11,667 bases of DNA from an archaeon (GCA_027318675.1 DAHVOT010000020.1:1-11667); one strand, 5' to 3'; positions 1 through 5,439 are shown, numbered from the stretch's first letter. The notes: generated by a model from the letters alone, not told the origin. Made by a program: numbers and translations.

Positions 1-708
1 TTATTTACTTAACTTTTTAGAAATTTCACTTAAATCTTTCTTTAACGCTTCAATAGACTTAGTAAATATACTCTTTGCATCTATCTGTCCAAATGATTCT
101 AAGGTTATTACCATTTCCCCATTTGTTTTAACTTCTATTTTTTTACCATACTTTTCTGCAAGTCCTTCACATATATCTGCAATTTCCTTCTCTTTATCAT
201 CTATTATAATATATTTATCTCCTTTTTGTTTTATTTCTACATTTGAACCTGAATTCCTTAACTTCTCTGCAATTTCTTTATCTACTTGAATTTCAGATAC
301 TTGTCTGTAGTTTAATATTCCTGGTGAAAATTTAGCATGGTCTTGTCCCTTACCCATCTTTACACTTGCTGTAAGTTCTATTTCTTGTCCATCGCTTAAA
401 ATTGTTAAAGGTATCTTATCATAAACTATCTCAAAATCTCCTTTTAATAAACCAGAATAAACCATCCCTTTATCTTGTGAACTTAATTTTAATTTTCCTT
501 CTTTTTTTGAACTTTGTTTAAGAGGCACCAGCCCTAATCTGTGTGCAAGTGTTTCGTCATATAAAGGAGAATCGTTTTTAGCTATTTCAACTTCATCAAT
601 TGCAGCCATTTGAATCTGACCAACATATCTTCTAATTGAATTAATTAAACTATCTTCTATTCCTGCCTTAAATATGTACTTGTCATTTGTTTTGTTTATT
701 GTTTCCAT
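1..708 (-). CDS. rpo3: DNA-directed RNA polymerase subunit D (Rpo3)
   Basis: This is the archaeal alpha-like assembly subunit of RNA polymerase, which pairs with Rpo11 to nucleate the enzyme. The 235-aa protein is complete; its stop codon is the first three bases of the window. Visible family motifs are NSIRRY near residue 23, DETLAHRLGLVPL at 51-63 and GKGQDHAKFSPG at 119-130, followed by the insert domain and a C-terminal dimerisation helix (about 205-233). Many archaeal homologues carry a [4Fe-4S] ferredoxin-like insert with clustered cysteines. Here there is a single cysteine (C180), so a cluster-free version is likely. It is the last gene of the operon seen here, 27 nt after uS11, in the classic S13-S4-S11-rpoD order. 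No clear Shine-Dalgarno precedes it, so it probably depends on upstream translation or on the AT-rich leader. Confidence 0.95.
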   Translation of the reverse strand: METINKTNDKYIFKAGIEDSLINSIRRYVGQIQMAAIDEVEIAKNDSPLYDETLAHRLGLVPLKQSSKKEGKLKLSSQDKGMVYSGLLKGDFEIVYDKIPLTILSDGQEIELTASVKMGKGQDHAKFSPGILNYRQVSEIQVDKEIAEKLRNSGSNVEIKQKGDKYIIIDDKEKEIADICEGLAEKYGKKIEVKTNGEMVITLESFGQIDAKSIFTKSIEALKKDLSEISKKLSK

Positions 709-735
709 TTTATCTTTTTATATTATTTTAGTATT

Positions 736-1206
736 TTAAACTCTTCTACCTCTTCTTCCACCCTTCTTCTTAGGCCCTCCACGTGGAACTCTTGTTGTAT
801 CTAATATATTTATTATTTTAAATCCTTCTCTTGATAAACTCTTTATTATTGCATTAGCTCCTGGGCCAGGTCCTGTGCTACCTGTTTTAGCTCTTATTCT
901 AACATATAATGATCTTATTCCCTTGTCTTTCATATCTTCAGAAATTCTCTTTGCAATAAACATAGCGATTGTAGGATTAGCTTTTAATCTACTATGCTTT
1001 GTAACCATACCTCCTGTAACCTTTGAAACTGTTCTTCCAGATGCATCTGTTACATGAGCTATTGTATTATTAAATGAAGTATATATATGAAGAATAGCTT
1101 CTATATCTTTTTCTTTTTTCTTTGAAGCGTGTTTTTCTTCGTTTTCTTCTTCAATTTCTTCACTAGATTCTTCTTCAGCTTTTTCTTCTATTTCTTTTTT
1201 AGGCAT
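736..1206 (-). CDS. rps11: 30S ribosomal protein S11 (uS11)
   Basis: uS11 is a small-subunit platform protein that binds 16S rRNA near the mRNA exit. The core from about residue 36 matches the family: HIYTSFNNTIAHVTD, the TGGMV segment, KTGSTGPGPGANA, and the basic tail PRGGPKKKGGRRGRRV. I chose the ATG at 1206. It lies one base after the uS4 stop and has a GAGG six bases upstream. An in-frame ATG at 1218 (4 residues longer) would overlap uS4, and its GGAG is immediately adjacent to the start codon, which is too close. Residues 5-34 form a highly charged, mostly glutamate/lysine extension that most archaeal uS11 proteins lack. It lies in the operon between uS4 and rpo3. Confidence 0.93.
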   Translation of the reverse strand: MPKKEIEEKAEEESSEEIEEENEEKHASKKKEKDIEAILHIYTSFNNTIAHVTDASGRTVSKVTGGMVTKHSRLKANPTIAMFIAKRISEDMKDKGIRSLYVRIRAKTGSTGPGPGANAIIKSLSREGFKIINILDTTRVPRGGPKKKGGRRGRRV

Positions 1207-1207
1207 T

Positions 1208-1702
1208 TTATTCCTCATCTCCTACTTCTTTTTTTTCTTCTTTCTTTTTTAAAATTTTTTTATCTTTTAAAGTTATTTTGTTTTCAAGTTCAACAGGGAC
1301 AATATATGAAGGAGTGCTAACTGCCCTTCCATTAATTAAAACTTTTTTATGAACAATTAATTGTCTTGCTTGTTTAGGGGTTGTAGCAAGTTTTTTAGTA
1401 AAGACAATTGTCTGCAACCTTCTTTTAAGATAATCTTTTTTATCTAGAGATAAAACAGAAGATATAGAATCTACCTTTAATCCCATTTTATTTAATTTTT
1501 CAAATAATGCTCTTTGTTCTTCAGGTTTTGCTGAAATCAATTTCTTAGCTTTTTCTCTTATTGTTTTTATCTTTGCATCAGCTTTCCAAATTTCTCTTTT
1601 ATTTTTTAATCCGAATTCTTCTACTATACCACCTTCTTCTTCTATTCTAGCCTTGTCAAAAGGTCTTTTTGGTCTTGAATATCTTTTATGTTTTCTTTTC
1701 AT
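1208..1702 (-). CDS. rps4: 30S ribosomal protein S4 (uS4)
   Basis: uS4 is a primary 16S rRNA-binding protein of the small-subunit body. The 164-aa protein has the archaeal N-terminus (MKRKHKRYSRPKRPFDKARI), an alpha-helical middle (about 40-95) and the S4 RNA-binding fold at about 93-150, including RRLQTIVFTKKLATTPKQAR and HKKVLINGRAVSTPSYIVP. The C-terminus ends in a Lys/Glu-rich tail (about 148-164). A GGAG lies about 13 nt upstream of the start. The gene starts one base after the stop of the small membrane protein and ends one base before uS11, so translational coupling is likely. Confidence 0.95.
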   Translation of the reverse strand: MKRKHKRYSRPKRPFDKARIEEEGGIVEEFGLKNKREIWKADAKIKTIREKAKKLISAKPEEQRALFEKLNKMGLKVDSISSVLSLDKKDYLKRRLQTIVFTKKLATTPKQARQLIVHKKVLINGRAVSTPSYIVPVELENKITLKDKKILKKKEEKKEVGDEE

Positions 1703-1703
1703 T

Positions 1704-1934
1704 TTACTCTTTCAACTCCTTTTCCAGCTTATTCTGTTTTTCCATCTCCATTAAAGTGGGATTTTTTCCAATTCCATATGAATATGTTGTAGCCAAACTT
1801 AATAATCCAGCACCAAAGATAAATTTGTCAACATTAGTTATCTTGTTTTCACTTCCTTTATACAGAGGGTATCCAATCAAGCTAACAGATGTTAACAGTC
1901 CTACCCCTAAAATTATATTATACTTGTTTTTCAT
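1704..1934 (-). CDS. Small two-helix membrane protein inside the r-protein operon
   Basis: I do not recognise this 76-aa protein. It has two hydrophobic, glycine-containing segments (about residues 7-25 and 37-54) joined by a short polar loop (KGSENKITNVDK). A charged tail (about 62-76, MEMEKQNKLEKELKE) follows and is probably helical. This looks like a hairpin membrane protein, with the termini on the same side. It is a real gene by context: its ATG is one base after the uS13 stop, its stop is one base before the uS4 start, and a purine-rich AAGGG precedes it. Established gene order places uS4 directly after uS13 in most archaea, so this is an insertion. It may link ribosome production or membrane-bound translation to the envelope, but nothing in the sequence proves that. 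Confidence 0.8.
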   Translation of the reverse strand: MKNKYNIILGVGLLTSVSLIGYPLYKGSENKITNVDKFIFGAGLLSLATTYSYGIGKNPTLMEMEKQNKLEKELKE

Positions 1935-1935
1935 T

Positions 1936-2463
1936 TTATTTGCCCTTCATTGTTGCTGCAGCAACTTTAGATTGAGTGTTTTCTTTTGCAGCTTTCTTTT
2001 TAATTCCTGAACCTTTCTTTCTATTACTTCTAAAGTGAGCCTTAGTTCTTTGACCTCTTGTTGGCAATCCAGCAGTGTGTCTCAATCCTCTATAACTCTT
2101 TATCTTCTTCAGCTTCTTAATATCAAAGTCCTTTCTTAAATCCAAATCAGTTCCAGTAAGGTGCTTTTCTTCTCCACTCTCAACATCTTTTCTTCTATTC
2201 ATAAGGTAATGTGGCAATTTTGGATTTTTTATAAAATCAGAGATCTTTTGTATTTCTTCTTCAGTTAAGTTTCCAATTGTTTTATTCTTATCTATATTCA
2301 ATGTTTTGCAAACTGCATTTGAAAATGCCCAAGAAACTCCTTTTATTTTTGTTAACCCAGGATAAACTTTCATTTTACCTTCAATATCTTTAGATAATAT
2401 TCTAACTAATCTTTCTTCTCGTTTTTCTTGTTGTTGCATATGTGGGTTTCTATTTTCTGCCAT
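1936..2463 (-). CDS. rps13: 30S ribosomal protein S13 (uS13)
   Basis: uS13 is a head protein of the small subunit that contacts the P-site tRNA and the large subunit through bridge B1. The 175-aa protein has the helix-two-turn-helix region KVYPGLTKIKGVSWAFS (about 32-48) and the hallmark SYRGLRHTAGLPTRGQRT (123-140), followed by a basic tail. The N-terminus carries about 17 extra polar residues (NRNPHMQQQEKREER) before the conserved core. An internal Met9 could be an alternative start, but the gap to the upstream DUF655 gene (4 nt) favours the first ATG. No obvious Shine-Dalgarno is present, so coupling to DUF655 translation is likely. Confidence 0.95.
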   Translation of the reverse strand: MAENRNPHMQQQEKREERLVRILSKDIEGKMKVYPGLTKIKGVSWAFSNAVCKTLNIDKNKTIGNLTEEEIQKISDFIKNPKLPHYLMNRRKDVESGEEKHLTGTDLDLRKDFDIKKLKKIKSYRGLRHTAGLPTRGQRTKAHFRSNRKKGSGIKKKAAKENTQSKVAAATMKGK

Positions 2464-2467
2464 TTTG

Positions 2468-3010
2468 TTATGCTTTATTTGTGAAAAGATTATATCTTTC
2501 TATATTTGTTAACTCCTGGAATATTCTTTTTTCAATTGCTTTTTCTGGATCAGGGAGATTTTGTATTCTTTTTTTCATGTCTTGAAATGATTCAAATTCC
2601 ATTTCTTTTCTTTGCTTCAGTATTTCTTGCATGTGCTTTTTCCCTAATCCCGGAAGCATTTCTATCTGATGTATTCTTTTATTTATTGCATCAGACTTGT
2701 TGAAAAATTCAACGAATTCCTTCTCTTTTTCTTTAACAACTTGCTTTATAAATTCTCCTAATTGTTGCTTCGCACTTTCAGTAAGCTTTTCTCTGTGTAA
2801 TCTTCCAAGAATATAATATACTTTATCTCTTTTACCTTCGCCAATATATACTTTTTCACCTATCTTTAAATCAACCCCTCTTCTCGGAACAAGTTCAAGC
2901 AGAACTAAAGTTTTCTCCCCTATAGCTTGTGCTATAGGCATCATTTTTTTCTCCAAAGGATATCCATTTGGGAGATATTCTAAGATTATTGCATTTTCTT
3001 CTTTTTCCAT
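2468..3010 (-). CDS. DUF655 family protein with helix-hairpin-helix
   Basis: This 180-aa protein belongs to an archaea-specific conserved family (DUF655) that is typically encoded next to L21e and rpoF, as here. The N-terminal half is a beta-rich, OB-like region with VYIGEGKRDKVYYILGR at 54-70. The middle has a helical segment with FVEFFNKSDAINKRIHQIE (99-117). A clear helix-hairpin-helix, MLPGLGKKHMQEIL (118-131), follows, then FESFQDMKKRI and a DPEKAIEKRI segment, both family features. Binding of RNA or structured nucleic acid is expected from the HhH. Its conserved neighbours suggest a part in ribosome biogenesis or transcription-translation, but its biochemical role is not established. 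It starts 5 nt after rpo4 and ends 4 nt before uS13. Confidence 0.88.
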   Translation of the reverse strand: MEKEENAIILEYLPNGYPLEKKMMPIAQAIGEKTLVLLELVPRRGVDLKIGEKVYIGEGKRDKVYYILGRLHREKLTESAKQQLGEFIKQVVKEKEKEFVEFFNKSDAINKRIHQIEMLPGLGKKHMQEILKQRKEMEFESFQDMKKRIQNLPDPEKAIEKRIFQELTNIERYNLFTNKA

Positions 3011-3015
3011 TTTCT

Positions 3016-3321
3016 TTATTTGAATTCTTTAATTGTGTCAAGTATTCTCTTTGTTTCATTCTCATCTAAACTGATGTCAACAAAAATTTTATTTATTTCT
3101 TCTGCTTTTTCAGGTAGAATATCGATAATTTTCGAGATGTTAACATCATTGAGTTTTATTATTTTTAAATCATCAAGTTTCTTTCTTAATTCTTTGGCTT
3201 CTTTCGGGGTTATTTTTACAAATTTTTTTATAAAATCTGCAACCGGCTTTTCAGCTTTCTTTTCTTTCTCTATATATTCAAGAGATTCTGCCATGCTTAG
3301 GGGAGTTGTATTTCTTATCAT
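3016..3321 (-). CDS. rpo4: DNA-directed RNA polymerase subunit F (Rpo4)
   Basis: Rpo4 (Rpb4 homologue) forms the RNA polymerase stalk with Rpo7, acting in promoter opening and in binding the emerging transcript. The 101-aa protein has the expected size and an all-helical HRDC-like pattern. A tether region (residues 1-20, MAESLEYIEKE) precedes a helical core with the family motif DILPEKAEEINKIF at about 67-80. Position between eL21 and DUF655 matches the conserved archaeal order and supports the call strongly. The gene starts one base after the eL21 stop, with a purine-rich AAAGGA about 10 nt upstream. Confidence 0.92.
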   Translation of the reverse strand: MIRNTTPLSMAESLEYIEKEKKAEKPVADFIKKFVKITPKEAKELRKKLDDLKIIKLNDVNISKIIDILPEKAEEINKIFVDISLDENETKRILDTIKEFK

Positions 3322-3322
3322 T

Positions 3323-3583
3323 CTATTCTTTATCCTTTATCTTTTTTAAGTGTATTGGAGAGATTATGAATACCTTTTCTTTTGTCTGGTCTTTTATTTT
3401 TACAGCATAACTTCTTCCAATTCTTTTGTCTATTTTTCCAGTTCTTCCTTGCAACCTTTGAGGAAACGAAGGATTTAATGATTTTTCAGCAACAACTGTA
3501 ACAAAATCTCCTTCTTTGAATTCTTGAAAATATCTGCTAAGTTGGAGCTTTCCTCTGGTCCTTACAGGTTTTCTATTTGTCAT
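3323..3583 (-). CDS. rpl21e: 50S ribosomal protein L21e (eL21)
   Basis: eL21 is a large-subunit protein found only in archaea and eukaryotes. The 86-aa sequence matches the SH3-like family: EFKEGDFVTVVAEKSLNPSFP (21-41), the RLQGRTGKIDKRIGRSYAVKI region (43-63), and an IISPIHLKKI C-terminus. The basic N-terminus (TNRKPVRTRGK) is somewhat shorter than in many archaeal homologues. It is the first gene of the operon that continues into rpo4. A TATA-like element sits about 25 bp before the ATG, and no Shine-Dalgarno is evident, which fits a leaderless first cistron. Confidence 0.94.
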   Translation of the reverse strand: MTNRKPVRTRGKLQLSRYFQEFKEGDFVTVVAEKSLNPSFPQRLQGRTGKIDKRIGRSYAVKIKDQTKEKVFIISPIHLKKIKDKE

Positions 3584-3601
3584 ATCATACCCAGAAAAAT
3601 T

Positions 3602-3613
3602 CCATTTAAAAAA
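3602..3613 (-). promoter_or_regulatory. TATA-like element of the eL21-rpo3 operon
   Basis: On the minus strand this reads TTTTTTAAATGG, centred about 25 bp before the eL21 ATG. That is the spacing expected for a leaderless archaeal transcript. It lies in the 37-nt gap between the zinc-ribbon gene and eL21, so the r-protein operon could have its own start even if the zinc-ribbon gene also reads into it. Confidence 0.5.
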
Positions 3614-3620
3614 CTATCCA

Positions 3621-3839
3621 TTACATAAAACTTATTCTAGAATTGCCTAATTTTGCAGGAGGTTCATTTAAAGCAACATTTGAATTGCATAAATCTCCCT
3701 TATCATTAGCTTCACCCATATTCCTCAGGATTGCATTGAACATTTTTTCTCCCCAGACACCAACACCACATTTATTACAAACATCTAGAGCTCTGTCGTC
3801 GGTAATATCTGTTTTACAGTAGATACATTTTTTTGTCAT
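3621..3839 (-). CDS. Small zinc-ribbon protein
   Basis: This 72-aa protein has two cysteine pairs: C5-x2-C8 (KCIYCK) and C21-x2-C24 (VCNKCG). They are followed by VGVWGEKMFNAILRNMGEA, predicted to be helical, and a polar C-terminal tail with no obvious fold. The layout is a treble-clef or zinc-ribbon binding one Zn(II). Similar short proteins with the CxxC-x12-CxxCGVGVWGEKMF pattern are familiar to me from DPANN archaea, but no function is established. The start is supported by AGGTG four bases upstream of the ATG. It may be the first cistron ahead of the r-protein operon (37 nt gap), which would favour a translation or transcription role. That is inference. Confidence 0.8.
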   Translation of the reverse strand: MTKKCIYCKTDITDDRALDVCNKCGVGVWGEKMFNAILRNMGEANDKGDLCNSNVALNEPPAKLGNSRISFM

Positions 3840-4011
3840 GTTGCACCTTTTTTGAACTTAATCATCTTCTTAATAAAAATCAGTTTTTAAATTTTTGTGT
3901 AATCTTATATATTATTTCTTTAAATTTTTTTTAAATTTAATATGTAATTTCAAAATTTTCTAGAATTCTTAAGATAGTAAGCTTTAAAAATAATCTTTCA
4001 GCATTAATTAT
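3840..4011. other. Divergent intergenic region, zinc-ribbon gene / rpo10
   Basis: This is an AT-rich 172-nt spacer between two divergently transcribed genes, with no coding potential that I can support. It contains the rpo10 TATA element near its right end and a T-rich inverted repeat with arms TTAAATTT (3920-3927) and AAATTTAA (3933-3940). In DNA this AT-rich, such a repeat could arise by chance. A further TTTAAAAA-like box on the minus strand near 3883-3890 could serve the zinc-ribbon gene with a short leader carrying its AGGTG. Confidence 0.5.
3983..3990 (+). promoter_or_regulatory. TATA-like element of rpo10
   Basis: TTTAAAAA is centred about 26 bp upstream of the rpo10 ATG, which predicts a leaderless transcript. 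There is no Shine-Dalgarno before that ATG, which agrees. Confidence 0.5.
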
Positions 4012-4209
4012 ATGATAATTCCAGTTAGGTGCTTCTCATGCGGGAAGCCAATAGGGCATTTGTGGGAAGAATACAAAAAGCGAGTAGCTCAAGGTGAAAG
4101 CTCAAAAAAAGTTCTTGATGAATTAGGACTTGAAAGATTCTGCTGTAGGGCAATATTCTTAGGTCAAGAAGATCATTTAGAATTAGTTGCTAAGTTTAAG
4201 AAGTCTTAA
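4012..4209 (+). CDS. rpo10: DNA-directed RNA polymerase subunit N (Rpo10)
   Basis: Rpo10 (Rpb10 homologue) is a small zinc-binding assembly subunit that joins the Rpo3/Rpo11 platform. The 65-aa protein shows the whole family signature: MIIPVRCFSCGKPIG, with zinc ligands C7 and C10, and ERFCCRAIFLG, with C44 and C45. The usual RYCCRRM is here RFCCRAI. In many archaea this gene ends the S13-S4-S11-rpoD-L18e-L13-S9-rpoN operon. Here it lies nearby but on the opposite strand, as a monocistronic unit with its own TATA box, ending 16 nt before a convergent AbrB-like gene. Confidence 0.96.
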   Translation: MIIPVRCFSCGKPIGHLWEEYKKRVAQGESSKKVLDELGLERFCCRAIFLGQEDHLELVAKFKKS

Positions 4210-4225
4210 TTTACTTAACATACTT

Positions 4226-4384
4226 TCAAAAAGTTATTTTGATTTCTCCTTTTTTACTGTTTATCTTTAATTCTTGGCCTTCTTTAAATCCGCTATTTTT
4301 TATTTCTTTTTTAGGAATAACTAAAATATATTTATGATAGTTCTTCCCTTTATATTTTCTTGATAATCTCTTTTGTAATTTCAT
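4226..4384 (-). CDS. AbrB/SpoVT-like DNA-binding domain protein (52 aa)
   Basis: This is a short complete reading frame. The protein begins MKLQKRLSRKYKGKNYHKY and continues with YILVIPKKEIKNSGFKEGQ (residues 19-37) and ELKINSKKGEIKITF to the end. The pattern ILVIPKKEI-x4-FKEGQELKI is the swapped-hairpin AbrB/MazE/SpoVT signature (usually IPKxIRexLgLkeGdeL), which dimerises to bind DNA. Such proteins are antitoxins or transcription regulators. No toxin gene is adjacent. It is divergent from the LAGLIDADG gene with a 75-nt shared promoter region and convergent with rpo10. A TATA box lies about 25 bp before its ATG. I infer a DNA-binding regulator whose target could be the shared promoter. Confidence 0.75.
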   Translation of the reverse strand: MKLQKRLSRKYKGKNYHKYILVIPKKEIKNSGFKEGQELKINSKKGEIKITF

Positions 4385-4405
4385 ATATTTGCTAATACTC
4401 TATGC

Positions 4406-4413
4406 TTTATAAA
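4406..4413 (-). promoter_or_regulatory. TATA box of the AbrB-like gene
   Basis: The palindromic TTTATAAA is centred about 25 bp before the AbrB-like ATG at 4384. On the minus strand it is preceded by CCTAAAA, an A-rich BRE-like stretch. A leaderless mRNA is predicted. Confidence 0.55.
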
Positions 4414-4454
4414 TTTTAGGAGCCGAAATATTTATAAACTTTAGGTTCCTAAAA
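4414..4454. repeat. Inverted repeat centred on the endonuclease TATA box
   Basis: The arms are TTTTAGGAGCC (4414-4424) and GGTTCCTAAAA (4444-4454). They pair at 10 of 11 positions around a 19-nt spacer that contains TTTATAAA. Arm centres are 30 bp apart, about three helical turns, so both would face the same side of the DNA. The left arm also occupies the BRE position of the divergent AbrB-like promoter. This geometry is what a dimer-of-dimers operator would look like. Its use as an operator is inference. Confidence 0.5.
4431..4438 (+). promoter_or_regulatory. TATA box of the LAGLIDADG gene
   Basis: TTTATAAA is preceded by CGAAATA, a good BRE match, and is centred about 25 bp before the ATG at 4460. 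A leaderless transcript is predicted, and no Shine-Dalgarno is present. Confidence 0.6.
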
Positions 4455-4459
4455 AATTT

Positions 4460-5290
4460 ATGGATGAAGATAAAATTAGAGAATTAAGAAAGAATGGTTA
4501 TTCTTACACAGAAATATCCAAATTAACCGGAAGATCAAAGAAATTTATTCATTCAAAGGCAAAAGACATCAAATTGAACATGAATGGTAAAAAAAGATAC
4601 TTTAAAAAAGTAAAAGGAATTAAAAAGCAAATTCTTTCTCAACCTGCAAATTTAACTATTGAGAAAGTACGCATTATTGGACATTTATTTTTCGATGGTT
4701 GCCTTTCTAATTCGGGGTATAATTATATGATTAAATATATTAGTTCAACTAGGGAGCTGATTAATCGGTTCATATCAGATATGAAGGAAGTTTATGGTTT
4801 ATCTCCTTCTGCATTAGAGATTTTTAAAGGTAAAAATGTATCTTCGTACTACAAAGTGAGCTTTAAATCTAAAAAAGCATTTGAAGATTTAAAGAAATAT
4901 TCCTCTTCTTATTCAACATCCAATATATCTGCAAGTATTCCGAAAGAGATTATGGGTTCTAATCGAAAAATTAAATTAGAATTTCTTGAGACATTCTTTG
5001 AAGATGAAGGCTCAATTTCTCATAACGGAAGAATTATGGGAGATTTAAAGAGTGAGAGAATTATAAAACAAATAATCTTTCTTTTAAGAGAATTTGGTTT
5101 AAATTTCAAATTGTCTAAGTACAAAGAATATTCCGGTTTTATGTGGAAAATTTATTTGCCTAAAAATAAAGAGAATTTAAGGTTATTTTTCAAACTTGGT
5201 TTATTTGAAAAAGCAAGAGTAACCAGGGGAATTAATTTAGGTAAAAGAAAGAAGGATGTATTAAAAAAGATATTAAATGAATATAAATGA
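4460..5290 (+). CDS. LAGLIDADG endonuclease-like protein with N-terminal HTH
   Basis: The 276-aa protein begins with a helix-turn-helix-like segment (about 3-36: IRELRKNGYSYTEISKLTG, then SKKFIHSKAK). It then has two degenerate LAGLIDADG motifs about 104 residues apart: IIGHLFFDG at 72-80 (acidic D79) and LETFFEDEG at 176-184 (acidic E183). Two motifs in one chain fit a monomeric meganuclease fold, in which one acid per motif coordinates the metal. It is free-standing, not inside an intron or intein. The gene could encode a homing endonuclease. Alternatively it could be a domesticated regulator, as in bacterial WhiA, where a LAGLIDADG fold is joined to an HTH. It has a strong TATA box inside an inverted repeat, and its stop codon overlaps the 3' end of the antisense 5S rRNA gene. 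Confidence 0.8.
   Translation: MDEDKIRELRKNGYSYTEISKLTGRSKKFIHSKAKDIKLNMNGKKRYFKKVKGIKKQILSQPANLTIEKVRIIGHLFFDGCLSNSGYNYMIKYISSTRELINRFISDMKEVYGLSPSALEIFKGKNVSSYYKVSFKSKKAFEDLKKYSSSYSTSNISASIPKEIMGSNRKIKLEFLETFFEDEGSISHNGRIMGDLKSERIIKQIIFLLREFGLNFKLSKYKEYSGFMWKIYLPKNKENLRLFFKLGLFEKARVTRGINLGKRKKDVLKKILNEYK
5263..5268 (-). terminator. Oligo-T terminator candidate for 5S rRNA
   Basis: Six Ts on the minus strand lie about 20 nt downstream of the predicted 5S 3' end, inside the 3' end of the antisense LAGLIDADG gene. Archaeal transcription often stops at such T runs. Confidence 0.35.
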
Positions 5291-5400
5291 GACAGCACCA
5301 ATGCTTTGCAGCTTGTCGGCCACTAGAACATCCGGCGTAAATTGCTTAACTTCTGTGTTGGGAATCAGAACAGGTGTTACCAACTTACTATGGCCGTCTC
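5289..5400 (-). rRNA. rrf: 5S ribosomal RNA
   Basis: On the minus strand the sequence contains the diagnostic 5S segments GGCCATAG near the 5' end, ACACCTGTTC, and CCCAACACAGAAGTTAAG. The ends were set by helix I: 5' GAGACGGC pairs with 3' GCTGTCTC (8 bp with one G-U). Helix II pairs GTAAGTTG with CAATTTAC. The result is about 112 nt, slightly shorter than typical archaeal 5S. No 16S or 23S is adjacent, so the gene is separate from at least the immediate rRNA neighbours. It has its own palindromic TATA box 26 bp upstream. Its last two bases overlap the stop codon of the opposing LAGLIDADG gene. Confidence 0.92.
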
Positions 5401-5419
5401 GAAATTTCAATTCTTTTTT

Positions 5420-5431
5420 GGTTTATAAACC
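5420..5431 (-). promoter_or_regulatory. Palindromic TATA box of 5S rRNA
   Basis: GGTTTATAAACC is a perfect 12-bp palindrome. Its TTTATAAA core (5422-5429) is centred 25-26 bp upstream of the predicted 5S 5' end at 5400. Confidence 0.65.
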
Positions 5432-5439
5432 TTTTTATA
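5432..5439 (+). promoter_or_regulatory. TATA box of the tRNA-Leu/tRNA-Arg unit
   Basis: TTTTTATA is centred about 27 bp upstream of the tRNA-Leu 5' end at 5463. It adjoins the 5S TATA palindrome, so the 62-nt spacer is a compact divergent promoter for two stable RNA units. Confidence 0.5.

Noticed and set aside
875..1057. Plus-strand open frame across uS11
   Set aside because: It is antisense to the conserved uS11 core, has no promoter or ribosome site, and its translation is low-complexity hydrophobic sequence mirrored from Lys/Glu-rich codons.
1669..2010. 113-codon plus-strand frame opposite uS13, the small membrane protein and uS4
   Set aside because: It overlaps three genes supported by homology or tight operon spacing and reads as Phe/Ser/Leu-rich shadow sequence.
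3020..3349. 109-codon plus-strand frame opposite rpo4
   Set aside because: Antisense to a well-supported RNA polymerase subunit. The hydrophobic composition is what AT-rich antisense frames produce.
3920..3940. AT-only inverted repeat (TTAAATTT / AAATTTAA)
   Set aside because: In DNA of this composition such repeats are expected by chance. It sits between divergent genes where a terminator is not needed.
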